A DNA stretch of 64,000 nt from Nocardioides sp. (lineage in GTDB: Bacteria > Actinomycetota > Actinomycetes > Propionibacteriales > Nocardioidaceae), in the NCBI RefSeq assembly GCF_030150155.1, contig NZ_JASLGR010000044.1, forward strand, positions 77,787-141,786. Reading direction: 5' to 3'. How positions within the stretch are numbered: the stretch's first letter is position 1; every line of letters starts with the position of its first letter. Shown piece after piece: positions 26,420 to 35,792 of this stretch. The notes beneath the pieces are model-generated. The model searched no databases, was not told the origin of the DNA, and saw only the letters and a program-made list of their open reading frames with translations. Both the position numbers and the translations under genes were made by a program.

Positions 26420-27345
26420 CCGCCGTACCGCTCCCCGACACCGCCACCCCGGCGCCGTCCCCGAAGCGCGACTCCGCCGCCGCGAGCGCCAAGAAGGCGC
26501 TCACCAGCCCCTGGGCCTCACTGGCCGCGTTCGTGATCGCGGTGCTGTGGACGATCCCCACCGCGGGTCTGCTGATCTCCTCGTTCCGCCCGGAGAACGA
26601 CGTCAAGACCACCGGCTGGTGGCACGTCTTCACCAACCCGCACCTGACCCTGGAGAACTACAAGACGGTCCTGTCCGGTGGCGGCGACGCCTCCCTGGGC
26701 GGGTTCGTGATCAACTCGGTCGCCATCACGGTGCCCGCGGTGATCATCCCGATCTTCCTGGCCACGATGGCGGCGTACGCCTTCGCCTGGATGAACTTCA
26801 AGGGCCGCAACATCCTCTTCATCGCGATCTTCGCGCTGCAAATCGTCCCGATCCAGGTCACCCTGGTGCCGCTGCTCAAGCTCTACGGCAAGCTCGGCCT
26901 GCAGGGCCAGAACGCTCCGGCGGGCGGCTTCTACTCGCTGTGGCTCTCCCACACCATGTTCGCCCTGCCGCTGGCGATCTTCCTGCTGCACAACTTCATG
27001 CGCGAGATCCCCGGTGAGCTGATCGAGTCCGCCCGGATCGACGGTGCCACCCACCCGCAGATCTTCCTGCGCCTGATCCTGCCGCTGATGATGCCCGCGA
27101 TCGCCGCCTTCGGCATCCTGCAGTTCCTCTGGGTCTGGAACGACCTGCTCGTCGCCCTCGTCTTCGGCGGCTACCAGATCTACCCGATCAACGCTCAGCT
27201 GGCGGCCCTGGCGGGCACCCGCGGCTCGGACTGGCACCTGCTGGCCTCGGGCGCGTTCGTCTCGCTGATCATCCCGCTGATCGTGTTCCTCTCCCTGCAG
27301 CGCTTCTTCGTCCGCGGCCTGCTGGCCGGCTCCGTCAAGGGCTGA
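26416..27345 (+). CDS. Sugar ABC transporter permease 2
   Basis: A 309-aa CUT1-type permease (MalG-like) with six main helices and the EAA loop ESARIDGATHPQIFLRLILP near residues 215-234. It completes the membrane channel with the preceding permease and docks MsiK. A perfect 18-bp stem terminator follows 27 bases after the stop, so the operon is binding protein, permease, permease. Confidence 0.94.
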   Translation: MTAVPLPDTATPAPSPKRDSAAASAKKALTSPWASLAAFVIAVLWTIPTAGLLISSFRPENDVKTTGWWHVFTNPHLTLENYKTVLSGGGDASLGGFVINSVAITVPAVIIPIFLATMAAYAFAWMNFKGRNILFIAIFALQIVPIQVTLVPLLKLYGKLGLQGQNAPAGGFYSLWLSHTMFALPLAIFLLHNFMREIPGELIESARIDGATHPQIFLRLILPLMMPAIAAFGILQFLWVWNDLLVALVFGGYQIYPINAQLAALAGTRGSDWHLLASGAFVSLIIPLIVFLSLQRFFVRGLLAGSVKG

Positions 27346-27372
27346 CCCACCGCGCTGCACCTGCACCAACGA

Positions 27373-27410
27373 ACAAGGCCTTGATCCTCCTCGGAGGATC
27401 AAGGCCTTGT
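27373..27410. terminator. Strong bidirectional hairpin terminator
   Basis: An 18-bp perfect stem beginning ACAAGGCCTTGATC, with a near-zero central loop (TC), followed by TGTTTG. It separates the rightward permease operon from the leftward beta-glucosidase gene. Confidence 0.88.
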
Positions 27411-27430
27411 TGTTTGCCTCAGTGGTGGGC

Positions 27431-28801
27431 TCAGCGCTCCGCGAGGTAGGACTGCAGCCAGCGGTACGACGCCTTGGGCGTGCGGTCCTTCGTCTCCGGG
27501 TCGACGTGCACGATGCCGAAGTACTTCGTGTAGCCCTCGGCCCACTCGAAGTTGTCCAGCAGCGTCCACACGATGTAGGCGCGGATGTCGGCACCGGCGG
27601 CACGGGCCCGCTCGGTGGCGGCGATGTGCCCCTCCAGGTAGGCACGCCGGTCGTCGTCGGCGACCACGCCGTCGACCACCTCGGTGTCGGCGTACGCCGC
27701 ACCGTTCTCCGTGATCAGGACCGGCACGCCGACCCGCTTCGCGGTGGTGATCAGCAGCTCCTCCAGACCGGCGGGCTCGACCTCCCAGCCGATGTCGGTG
27801 CGGGGGTCGCGGACCACGAAGGTGACCGGCTCGACGCCCGGGTAGGCGTCGGTCTCGGGGTGCTGGGTCTCCCCCGGCGCCAGCGGCGCGGCCTTCCCCG
27901 GACGGACCGGGGTGTAGTAGTTGATCCCCACCCAGTCCGCCGAGCCCTTGATCAGGTCGAGGTCGCCGTCACGGACCAGCTCGGGGTCGGCGAGCTCCGG
28001 GGCGACCCGGAGCAGACCCTCGTCGTAGGCGCCGTCGACCAGCGGGTCGAGCCAGACCCGGTTGCGCACCGCGTCGACACCGTCGGCGGCCAGCAGCAGC
28101 TCCGGGTCGTCGCTCTCGGGCCAGATCGGGGCCAGGTTGAGCACGATGCCGACGTCGGAGTTGCCCTGCTCGTGCAGGCGCTGGGCGACCAGACCGTGAC
28201 CGAGCATCAGGTGGTGGGCGGCGCGGTGGGCCTGGCCTCCGGCACGCAGACCCGGGGCGTGCACCCCGGCGGCGTACCCGAGATAGGCGGCACACCACGG
28301 CTCGTTGTGCGTGGCCCAGACCTTGACCCGGTCACCGAGCCGGTCGTGCACGACCATCGCGTAGTCGGCATACGCCTCGGCGGTGCCACGGTCCAGCCAG
28401 CCGCCGCGGTCCTCCAGGGCCTGCGGGAGGTCCCAGTGGTAGAACGTGCCCGTCGGCGTCACGCCGCGGGCGAGCATGGCGTCGACCATCCGGTCGTAGT
28501 AGTCCAGGCCGCGGGTCTCGATCCGGCCGACGCCGTCGGGGATGATCCGGGGCCAGGCCACCGAGAAGCGGTAGTACTCCACGCCGAGGTCGCCGACCAG
28601 CTGGGCGTCCTCCTCGTAGCGGTGGTAGGAGTCCGGCGCGTGGCGCCCGTCCTTGCCGTCCTTGACCGCTCCGGGCTTGGCCGCGAACGTGTCCCAGATG
28701 GAGACGCCGCGCCCGTCCTCGGTGATCGCGCCCTCGATCTGGTACGACGCTGTGGCCGCCCCGAACACTAGTTTCTTGCCGTCAGGAAGGTAACGCGTCA
28801 T
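27431..28801 (-). CDS. bglA: Glycoside hydrolase family 1 beta-glucosidase
   Basis: A 456-aa GH1 enzyme. The acid/base Glu167 is in THNEPW, and the nucleophile Glu365 is in LITENGAAY; the N-terminal FGAATASYQIEGA motif is intact. There is no signal peptide, so it hydrolyses imported beta-glucosides such as cellobiose in the cytoplasm. It is convergent with the sugar ABC operon, which supports a beta-glucoside substrate for that importer. No recognised repressor gene of the CebR type is adjacent. Confidence 0.94.
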   Translation of the reverse strand: MTRYLPDGKKLVFGAATASYQIEGAITEDGRGVSIWDTFAAKPGAVKDGKDGRHAPDSYHRYEEDAQLVGDLGVEYYRFSVAWPRIIPDGVGRIETRGLDYYDRMVDAMLARGVTPTGTFYHWDLPQALEDRGGWLDRGTAEAYADYAMVVHDRLGDRVKVWATHNEPWCAAYLGYAAGVHAPGLRAGGQAHRAAHHLMLGHGLVAQRLHEQGNSDVGIVLNLAPIWPESDDPELLLAADGVDAVRNRVWLDPLVDGAYDEGLLRVAPELADPELVRDGDLDLIKGSADWVGINYYTPVRPGKAAPLAPGETQHPETDAYPGVEPVTFVVRDPRTDIGWEVEPAGLEELLITTAKRVGVPVLITENGAAYADTEVVDGVVADDDRRAYLEGHIAATERARAAGADIRAYIVWTLLDNFEWAEGYTKYFGIVHVDPETKDRTPKASYRWLQSYLAER

Positions 28802-28951
28802 ACCCCGAATCCTATCGGTGCGGGTGAGCCCGATCACGTTGTCGAGACCCCCGTCCCACCTGCCGGATCGGCCCTGGACGCAGACGCCGGAACGGGCGCT
28901 GATTCCCCCCTCCACGAGGAACCAACGCCCGCTCCAGTCGGGTCGGATCGA

Positions 28952-30364
28952 CTAGGCGATCGCACCCGTTCCCAGCGAGACCGTCGCGGACTTCGACGTC
29001 CCGCTCGAGGTCTGCCAGGTGACCTTGACCTTCTGCCCCGGGGTGGTTCCGGCGACCAGCTCCTGGAGCTGCGAGGCCGACGTCACGGCGGTGCCGTTGA
29101 AGGCGGTGATGGTGTCACCGGCGGTGATGCCGGCCTTCGCGGCGGCCTCCCCGGTGACCACCTCGGCGACGGTAGCGCCGCTCGACGTGGCCGAGAGGCC
29201 GACGCCCAGGTAGCCGGTGTAGCCGTAGCTGATCTGGCTCGAGCTGGTGCCCGAGAGGATGTCCTGGGCGATCGACTCGACCGTGCTGGCCGGGATCGCG
29301 TAGCCGACCACCGTGCTCGACCCGCTGCTGGCCGCCACGTTCATCCCGACCACGTCGCCCGAGGAGTCGAAGACCGCGCCGCCGGAGTCGCCCGGGACGA
29401 TGTAGGCGTCGAGCTCGATCAGGTTGCTCAGCGTCGCCGTGTTGCCGTCGTCCTCGGAGACCGTGATGTTCTGGTCGAGGGCGGAGACCGTGCCGGGCGA
29501 GGCGGTCAGCGAGCCACCGTCACCTCCGGCGTCACCGACCGAGGTGATCGTGTCGCCGGTGGCGGCCGCCGAGCTGGCGAAGCTGACCGGGGTCAGTCCG
29601 CTGGCGTCCTTGAGCCGCAGCACCGCCACGTCGGTGGTGGCGTCGCCGCCGACGTACGTCGCCTCGTAGGTCTTCCCCGTCGACACGTCGGTCACCTTCA
29701 CCGAGGTCGCGCCCGCCACCACGTGGTGGTTGGTCACGATCACGCCCGAGGAGGTCAGGATCATCCCGGTCCCGGCGGCGGTGCCGCCGTTGAGGGTCGA
29801 GGTGATCTCGACCAGGCCCTGGGACTGCGCCGCGGTGGCGTCGCTGGTCGAGTCGGCGGTCGCGCCCTGGGCGCTGGAGCCGCCGCTCTGGGTCGGGTCG
29901 GAGAGGCCGAACTGGGAGAAGTCACCGAACTGCGGGTACTGGCCGTACGTCGACGAGCCGGAGCCCGAGCCCGACTCCGACGAGCCGTAGCCGCCGTACC
30001 CCTGGGTGCTCTGGCTGCCCTGCGTGCTCTGGCCGTTGCCGTAGGTCTGGAGCGTCTGGCTGTAGCCGTTCTGCGCGGTGCTGGCCTGGTTCGAGCCGGT
30101 GTCGTTGTGCCCGTAGACGGCGGCACCGACCCCGGCGGCGGTGCCGCAGCCGACCAGGAAGGCCGCCGTCGCCGCCACCCCGAGACGCCACTTCGCCGGC
30201 AGCCGGCGACGGTGCGCCACGGTCGGCTCGGGGGTGGGAGCCGGGGTGGCGAACTGGACCGGGACCCAGGTCGGGGCCTGGGCGGCCGCGGTGGGAACAG
30301 GGGTGGCGGCGGTGTCGGTGCCGTCGTTCTCAGGCGTGGGGTTCGAGGCTTCGCTGTCGCTCAT
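28952..30364 (-). CDS. htrA: Membrane-anchored S1C serine protease with PDZ domain (HtrA/DegP-like)
   Basis: A 470-aa HtrA-type protease. Residues 1-55 are a Pro/Thr-rich cytoplasmic tail, one transmembrane helix lies around 63-86, then a Gly/Ser/Gln-rich linker of about 75 residues. The catalytic triad is His214 (TNHHVV), Asp245 (TTDVAVL) and Ser327 (GDSGGA). A PDZ domain occupies about 380-465. It should act outside the membrane in envelope protein quality control. ATG 30364 is preferred over one nine bases earlier because GGAG is correctly spaced only for it. Confidence 0.93.
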   Translation of the reverse strand: MSDSEASNPTPENDGTDTAATPVPTAAAQAPTWVPVQFATPAPTPEPTVAHRRRLPAKWRLGVAATAAFLVGCGTAAGVGAAVYGHNDTGSNQASTAQNGYSQTLQTYGNGQSTQGSQSTQGYGGYGSSESGSGSGSSTYGQYPQFGDFSQFGLSDPTQSGGSSAQGATADSTSDATAAQSQGLVEITSTLNGGTAAGTGMILTSSGVIVTNHHVVAGATSVKVTDVSTGKTYEATYVGGDATTDVAVLRLKDASGLTPVSFASSAAATGDTITSVGDAGGDGGSLTASPGTVSALDQNITVSEDDGNTATLSNLIELDAYIVPGDSGGAVFDSSGDVVGMNVAASSGSSTVVGYAIPASTVESIAQDILSGTSSSQISYGYTGYLGVGLSATSSGATVAEVVTGEAAAKAGITAGDTITAFNGTAVTSASQLQELVAGTTPGQKVKVTWQTSSGTSKSATVSLGTGAIA

Positions 30365-30482
30365 CGGTCTCATCTCCAGTTCGTAGGACCTTCATGACGA
30401 TGCTCTCCACCGAATCTGTGACATCACTGGAAAACGTCGAAGGAGGACCCAGGAACTGCCTACAAGGTTCCTGAGAACGACG

Positions 30483-30512
30483 ATCGGGCCGCCCCCGCAG
30501 GGACGGCCCGAT
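30483..30512 (-). terminator. Hairpin terminator after the UPF0182 gene
   Basis: ATCGGGCCG (30483-30491) pairs perfectly with CGGCCCGAT (30504-30512). It lies 16 bases downstream of the UPF0182 stop in that gene's direction. The T-tract is poor. Confidence 0.65.
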
Positions 30513-30527
30513 TCGTGTCGCTCGGTG

Positions 30528-33518
30528 CTACTGGAGCTTGCTCAGCGCGGCCTGCACCTTCTCCTCGGCCTGCTTGAGCAGGGCCTCCCGCTTGGCGTAG
30601 TCCCCCAGTCGGCCCGCCGCATCGGCGTCGGTGAAGAGGGTCTGGGCCTGGTCGAGGAGCTGCTTGGCCGTCGCGTTGCCGGCCGGGGTGCTCGGCGTCG
30701 TCGACGGCGAGGCACCGCCCGACGGCGACGCCGACGGACTGGCCGACGGCGTCGACGAGCCGGTTCCACTGCCCGTCCCGGAGCCGGTGTCCTTCGACAC
30801 CAGCGCCGAGCTCAGCGCCTCGGCCAGCGTCCTGCCGTAGCCGACCTTGTTGTCGTAGGAGGCCAGCACATAGGCCAGCACCGGGTACGGCGACGTGGTG
30901 GCCTGCCGGGCATAGACCGGCATCAGGTACACCAGGCCGTGCGAGCTGGTCGGGATGGTCAGCAGCGAGCCGTAGTTCAGCAGCCCCTGGGAGCTGGTGT
31001 ACGGCAGCAGCGCCTGCCGGATCGCGGCGTTGTTCTTCATGTCCGAGGCGACCTGGCTCGGCCCCTGGGTCTGCTGGTCGGGTCGCTCCAGCACCTGGAT
31101 CTTGCCGTAGCCGGCCGACGTCGCATCGGAGTTGACCGTCATCACCGCGGACAGGTTGTTACGCCGGTACGGCGTGAACGTGGTGCTCAACGACCAGGTC
31201 TGTGCCTGCGTGCCGGTGGTCGCGTCCTTCTGGTCGAGGAACATCCGGTAGGCGGGCTGCAGCGCCGTCGAGGTCGCCCCCAGGTTCGGGTCGGTGGGGA
31301 CCTCCCACCAGTCCGAGCCGTTGAGGAAGTCCGACGCACTGGTGACGTGGTACTTGGCCAGCTGGTAGCGCTGCACCTTGAACAGGTCCTCGGGGTAGCG
31401 CAGGTGCGGGGTGAGCCACGTCGGGATCTGCGACTTGGCCTTGACCGTCCCGGGGAAGACCTTGGACCAGGCCTTCAGGATCGGGTCGGACTCGTCCCAG
31501 GCGTAGAGCGTGACGGTGCCGTCGTACGCGTCGACGGTCGCCTTGACCGCGTTGCGCATGTAGTTGATCTCGTCGGTCGGCACGGTGCGCAGGCCGGTGT
31601 CGGTCTTCTGCGAGTCGGCCGTCATCGTCTTGTACGACTCCTTCTCGGCGCCCGGGTAGCGGCTCGTCGTGGTGTAGCCGTCGAGCACCCAGGTGATCCG
31701 GCCGTCGGCCACCACCGGGTAGGCGTCGTCGTCCAGCGTCAGCCACGGCGCGACCTTGGCCACGCGCTCCTTGGGGGTGCGGTCGTAGAGCACCTGGGAG
31801 TTCGCGTTGACCCGCGAGGAGAGCAGGATGTTCGCCGAGTTGAACTTGATCGCGTAGAGCAGCTGGCGCCAGGTGGAGCCGATCTTGACGCCACCCTTGC
31901 CGTCGTACGTCGAGGTGGTGTCCTCGGCGGTCTTCGCCCCCTTGGACGGGTCGGTGACGGTGGTGCCCGACTTGCTGGCGGTGCCCAGGTCGACCTCGAC
32001 CGGGGCGGCACCCTTCTCGCGTCCGACGATGGAGTACGTCGGCGAGTCCTCGCCGAAGTAGACGCGCTGCTCGAACTCGCCCGGCCCCGCCGTCACCAGG
32101 TCGTTCTGGGCCGGCTCGATGCCCTCGGCGAACTGGATGTCGCTCGACTCGGCCGTGTCGGCCTTGTTGCGCTGGTTGGCGTAGGCCGCGATCACACCGG
32201 AGCCGTGGGTGTAGACGGTGTGCAGGTTGGTCCAGTTCTGGTCCTTGGTGCTGAGCCCGGACTGGGTCAGCTCACGCACACCGAGCACGAGGGCGCGGTC
32301 CTTGCCGGCGATGTCGTAGCGGTCCACGTCCAGGTTGCTGGCCACGCCGTAGTACGACCGGCCCTGCTGCTGCTCCTGGAAGAGGTCGTGCACGAGCTTC
32401 GGGTCGACCAAGGGGGCCGAGCGGGTCTGGTTGTCCAGGGCCGTGGCCGTGGTCTCCTGGGCCTTGGCGTCCTGGTCGTAGTTGCTGACCGTGACGTGCT
32501 GGTCGTCGATCGCGAACGCCTGCCGGGTCTGGGCGATGTTCGTCGCCTGGTAGGAGTTCTCCTTGTCCTGCTTGGACGGGTTGACCTGGACGCCCTGCAC
32601 GATCGCGGGCCAGATCAGGCCGAGCAGGATCGCCGAGACCGCCATCAGCGCGACCCCGACACCGGGCAGCAGCCAGGTGCGTCGCCACACGTTGACCAGG
32701 AAGAGCACCGCACAGATCAGGGCGATCCCGGTCAGGGTGGACTTCGCCGGCAGCACGGCGTGGTCGTCGGTGAACCCGATGCCGGTGAACAGCGGCGAGT
32801 CCGACGTGGTCAGGTCGTAGCGGTCGAGCCAGTAGTCGGCCGCCTTGGCCAGCACGAAGATGGCCAGCAGCACCGAGATCTGCACCTGGGCCGGCCCGGA
32901 GAGACGGTCACCGGGGCTCTGCAGCCGGATGCCGCCGTACAGGTAGTGGACGAGCAGGTTGGCGACCACCGCGATCACGGCGGCGGCCATCACGAACGAG
33001 ACCACCATGTGCAGCCAGGGCAGGTCGAAGACGTAGAAGCCGAGGTCCTTGTGGAAGTACGGGTCCTTCTGACCGAAGGAGCCACCGTGCAGCCACAGCT
33101 CGAAGGTGCGCCAGTTGCCGGCCGCCGAGGCGCCGGCGAAGGCACCGCCGACCAGGGAGATGCCGAGCCACAGGTAGGTGCGGATCGGGTTGATCGCCTC
33201 GCGGTAGCGCTCGGTGCCCGACTGCAGCATCGCCGGGTGCAGGAACGGGCGGGTGCGGAACGCGGCCCACATCGCCGCCGCCAGCGCCACCGCCATCACC
33301 AGGCCGAAGCCGAGGAAGAGGCCGATCTTGACCCACACGATCTTGGTGAAGACCGAGCCGTAGCCGAGCGCGTCGAACCAGAGGTGGTCGGTCCACAGTC
33401 CCGCGAAGCCGGTCAGCGCGAAGAGCGCGGCGATCGCGATGATGACCACCCAGATCACGGTCCGGGTGCGGCGCGACACCCCCTGCACGGGTCCGGGGTC
33501 GTCAAACAGGTCACTCAC
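30528..33518 (-). CDS. UPF0182 family membrane protein
   Basis: A 996-aa protein of UPF0182 (COG1615). The first ~300 residues hold seven transmembrane helices; the following ~600 form a large extracytoplasmic region, and the C-terminal ~100 residues contain a Ser/Thr/Pro/Gly-rich linker and a coiled-coil-like segment (KREALLKQAEEKVQAAL). Function is unknown although it is widely conserved in actinobacteria. GTG/ATG overlap with the upstream PPA1309 gene places it in one operon with the YlbL-like protease. Length and architecture are normal. Confidence 0.9.
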   Translation of the reverse strand: MSDLFDDPGPVQGVSRRTRTVIWVVIIAIAALFALTGFAGLWTDHLWFDALGYGSVFTKIVWVKIGLFLGFGLVMAVALAAAMWAAFRTRPFLHPAMLQSGTERYREAINPIRTYLWLGISLVGGAFAGASAAGNWRTFELWLHGGSFGQKDPYFHKDLGFYVFDLPWLHMVVSFVMAAAVIAVVANLLVHYLYGGIRLQSPGDRLSGPAQVQISVLLAIFVLAKAADYWLDRYDLTTSDSPLFTGIGFTDDHAVLPAKSTLTGIALICAVLFLVNVWRRTWLLPGVGVALMAVSAILLGLIWPAIVQGVQVNPSKQDKENSYQATNIAQTRQAFAIDDQHVTVSNYDQDAKAQETTATALDNQTRSAPLVDPKLVHDLFQEQQQGRSYYGVASNLDVDRYDIAGKDRALVLGVRELTQSGLSTKDQNWTNLHTVYTHGSGVIAAYANQRNKADTAESSDIQFAEGIEPAQNDLVTAGPGEFEQRVYFGEDSPTYSIVGREKGAAPVEVDLGTASKSGTTVTDPSKGAKTAEDTTSTYDGKGGVKIGSTWRQLLYAIKFNSANILLSSRVNANSQVLYDRTPKERVAKVAPWLTLDDDAYPVVADGRITWVLDGYTTTSRYPGAEKESYKTMTADSQKTDTGLRTVPTDEINYMRNAVKATVDAYDGTVTLYAWDESDPILKAWSKVFPGTVKAKSQIPTWLTPHLRYPEDLFKVQRYQLAKYHVTSASDFLNGSDWWEVPTDPNLGATSTALQPAYRMFLDQKDATTGTQAQTWSLSTTFTPYRRNNLSAVMTVNSDATSAGYGKIQVLERPDQQTQGPSQVASDMKNNAAIRQALLPYTSSQGLLNYGSLLTIPTSSHGLVYLMPVYARQATTSPYPVLAYVLASYDNKVGYGRTLAEALSSALVSKDTGSGTGSGTGSSTPSASPSASPSGGASPSTTPSTPAGNATAKQLLDQAQTLFTDADAAGRLGDYAKREALLKQAEEKVQAALSKLQ

Positions 33519-34015
33519 TGGTCCTCCTCGAGCACAGCACGGAGGAGATCAACGAGTGCGGGCACCAGATCGTCCCCGGTCACCACGGCCTCGGGCCGAT
33601 CGTGCACCCGCGAGCGCGCCGCGCAGTACGCCGATCCGGCGCGGGTCACGCCCGCGATCACCCGCATGTGCTCCTGCTCGCCGCCCTCCGCGGTGGGGAC
33701 GCCCGCCTCGGCGGGCCGCTCCACCACGACCGCGATCCCGACCACGTTGTCGTCGAACGCGATCGTCGGGAGCACCTGCTCCAGCGGCTCGTCGAAGTGG
33801 TCCTGCTCGATCGGGGTCAGGCTGCCGGGCTCGATCTGGCCCGGCTCCAGGCCGAGCAGCGAGGCCAGGCTGGGCTGGGCCGCAGCGAACGCGGCGGTGT
33901 CGACCAGGGCGTAGAGGGTGGCCGGACGGTCCCAGCCGGACTGGGCGGCGTGGGCCTCCAGCTCCATCACGACGTCGGACAGGGCTGCATCTGGGGCGAA
34001 GGTCGACTCACTCAT
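33515..34015 (-). CDS. PPA1309 family protein
   Basis: A 166-aa cytosolic protein of the actinobacterial PPA1309 family, with the conserved segments WDRPATLYALVDTA and PLEQVLPTIAF. The ATG at 34015 shares a base with the stop of the protease gene, and its own end overlaps the UPF0182 start. The family has no known function; conservation of the three-gene order suggests a link to envelope protein processing. Confidence 0.87.
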   Translation of the reverse strand: MSESTFAPDAALSDVVMELEAHAAQSGWDRPATLYALVDTAAFAAAQPSLASLLGLEPGQIEPGSLTPIEQDHFDEPLEQVLPTIAFDDNVVGIAVVVERPAEAGVPTAEGGEQEHMRVIAGVTRAGSAYCAARSRVHDRPEAVVTGDDLVPALVDLLRAVLEEDQ

Positions 34016-35136
34016 CACGAAGCAGCCTTGCAGGTCGGGAGCGTGGCGTCATGATCGGCGACCCAGCTCTGGATGGACTCACGGGCGTCGTGCATGGTCG
34101 TCACCTTCACCAGCCTGATCTTCTTGTTCTCCGCGTCGACGGCGCCGATCGCCTCGTCGCAGTTGTCGGCGGGCACCAGGAAGAGCTTGGCGCCGTCGCG
34201 GGTCGCCCCGGCGATCTTCTGCTGGATGCCGCCGATCGCGCCGACCGAGCCGTCGGGCTCGATCTCGCCGGTGCCGGCGATGGTGTTGCCACCGGTCAGG
34301 GAGCCGGGCGTGAGGGTGTCGTAGATCGCGAGGCTGAAGATCAGACCCGCGCTGGGGCCACCGATCGAGTCGCTGATGTTGACCCCGACCTTGACCGGGA
34401 GGTCGTAGCCGATCCCGATGCTGGCCCCGATCCGCGGCGTGCCGTCGTGGTCCTTCGGGGTGAGGGAGACGTGCAGGGTCTTGCCGTCGCGCACGATGGT
34501 GACGTCGCGGGAGGCGCCGGTCGGCGTGCTGCGGATCGCCTTGAGCAGCCCGTCCGGGTCGACCTTCGCGCCGTCGACGGCGACCACCGTGTCGCCGGAC
34601 TTGAGCTTGCCCGAGGCCGGCTCCCCGCTGACCACCTGGACGATCTTGGTGACCTCGGGGACCTTCGCGCCGAGCTCACGCAGCGCCACCGCGGTCGCGG
34701 TGTCCTGGGAGGAGGCCATCTGCGCGGCACCCTCGGCCCGGGACTGGTCGTTGGACTCGCCCTTGGAGTACACCGAGTCCCACGGATAGACGGCGTCGCG
34801 CTTGTTCAGCCACGCCCCGACCAGGTCGACCAGGTGCAGCTTGGTGTCGGGCGAGGTCACCGAGACCGTCACCATCCGCAGCTGACCGTCGTCGCGATAG
34901 ACCTTGTACGACGACCCGCTGGGCACCTCCACGATCGGCTTGCCATCGTTGCTGCCCAGGACGTCCACGGTCAGACCGGGCCGGTAGACGACGTACGGCA
35001 TCGGCGCGAGGAAGACCACGCCGGCCAGGCAGACCGTCAGCACCAGCGCGATCACCCCCGCCCAGACGCGTCGTGACATCACGAAGCCGGGGTCGCCCGT
35101 AGGCGTCGGCGGCGGGGTCGTCTCAGGCCCAGACAT
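34015..35136 (-). CDS. YlbL-type PDZ-Lon (S16) membrane protease
   Basis: A 373-aa protein with one N-terminal transmembrane helix (about residues 24-44), a PDZ domain (about 125-210) and a Lon-type S16 peptidase domain (about 230-350). Catalytic Ser is in IGGPSAGL and the dyad Lys in GAIGGIQQKI. The protease faces outward or acts at the membrane. ATG 35136 is chosen because a longer start would overlap the small gene upstream. The equivalent gene in mycobacteria (Rv3194c) also sits next to the UPF0182 gene. Confidence 0.9.
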   Translation of the reverse strand: MSGPETTPPPTPTGDPGFVMSRRVWAGVIALVLTVCLAGVVFLAPMPYVVYRPGLTVDVLGSNDGKPIVEVPSGSSYKVYRDDGQLRMVTVSVTSPDTKLHLVDLVGAWLNKRDAVYPWDSVYSKGESNDQSRAEGAAQMASSQDTATAVALRELGAKVPEVTKIVQVVSGEPASGKLKSGDTVVAVDGAKVDPDGLLKAIRSTPTGASRDVTIVRDGKTLHVSLTPKDHDGTPRIGASIGIGYDLPVKVGVNISDSIGGPSAGLIFSLAIYDTLTPGSLTGGNTIAGTGEIEPDGSVGAIGGIQQKIAGATRDGAKLFLVPADNCDEAIGAVDAENKKIRLVKVTTMHDARESIQSWVADHDATLPTCKAAS

Positions 35137-35149
35137 GGGCCCAAGACTG

Positions 35150-35317
35150 TCAGAACCGGCCAACCTGCTTCTGCTGGCCCCGGGCCAGCGCCTCGCCCAT
35201 CCGCCGCGCGGCCTCCTCGCGGCTCATCTCGGGCCGCTCCCGACCACGCCAGCTCACCCAGAGCGCGGCGAGCACCGTCACCACGACCGCGGGCAGGAGC
35301 CAGAGCAGGATCAGCAC
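35150..35317 (-). CDS. Small single-pass membrane protein, hypothetical
   Basis: A 55-aa frame from a GTG. One hydrophobic helix (residues 2-20) precedes a charged helical tail SREEAARRMGEALARGQQKQ. It fits exactly between moaE (4 bases away) and the YlbL-like gene (13 bases away) on the same strand, which argues that it is a real gene. No family recognised. Confidence 0.55.
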   Translation of the reverse strand: MLILLWLLPAVVVTVLAALWVSWRGRERPEMSREEAARRMGEALARGQQKQVGRF

Positions 35318-35321
35318 CCCC

Positions 35322-35744
35322 TCAGGGTAGGCCGACCCACTCCGTGGAGCCATCGACGAAACGCTGGTGCTTCCAGATCGGCACCCGTTCCTTGAGGGTG
35401 TCGATCAGTGCCCGGGTGGCCTCGAAGGCGTCGCCACGGTGGGCCGCCGCGGTGCCGAGCACGACCGCGAGGTCGCCGACCTCCAGGGAGCCGACCCGGT
35501 GGATCACGGCCACCGCGCCGACCTGATGGGCGGCGGCGATCTCGGCGGCGACGGCCTCCAGCTCGGCCAGGGCCTGCGGATGCGCCTCGTAGACCAGACC
35601 GCTCACCCCGGAGCCGTGATCGTGGTCGCGGACCCGCCCGATGAAGAGGTCGACTCCCCCGCAGGCGGGGTCGTCGAGCGCGGCCATCACCTCGGCCACG
35701 TCCAGCGGTGGCTCGCGCAGAGCGACGAGGCGTACGACGTTCAC
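35322..35744 (-). CDS. moaE: Molybdopterin synthase catalytic subunit MoaE
   Basis: A 140-aa MoaE. Diagnostic pieces are FIGRVRDHDHG near residue 35, the LEYEAHP-equivalent LVYEAHPQAL, IHRVGSLEVGD, and the C-terminal VPIWKHQ with the catalytic Lys. MoaE and MoaD insert two sulfurs into cyclic pyranopterin monophosphate in molybdenum cofactor synthesis. No moaD is adjacent. GTG 35744 gives the standard family N-terminus. Confidence 0.92.
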   Translation of the reverse strand: MNVVRLVALREPPLDVAEVMAALDDPACGGVDLFIGRVRDHDHGSGVSGLVYEAHPQALAELEAVAAEIAAAHQVGAVAVIHRVGSLEVGDLAVVLGTAAAHRGDAFEATRALIDTLKERVPIWKHQRFVDGSTEWVGLP

Positions 35745-35792
35745 CCGCCTCACCCTAGGGCGTCGCTCCCACCCACACCCTAGTCTTGACCT

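Noticed and set aside
30525..33914. An 1129-codon rightward open frame opposite the UPF0182 gene
   Set aside because: It has low-complexity composition typical of the reverse complement of high-GC coding DNA; the UPF0182 protein on the other strand has clear helices and family features.
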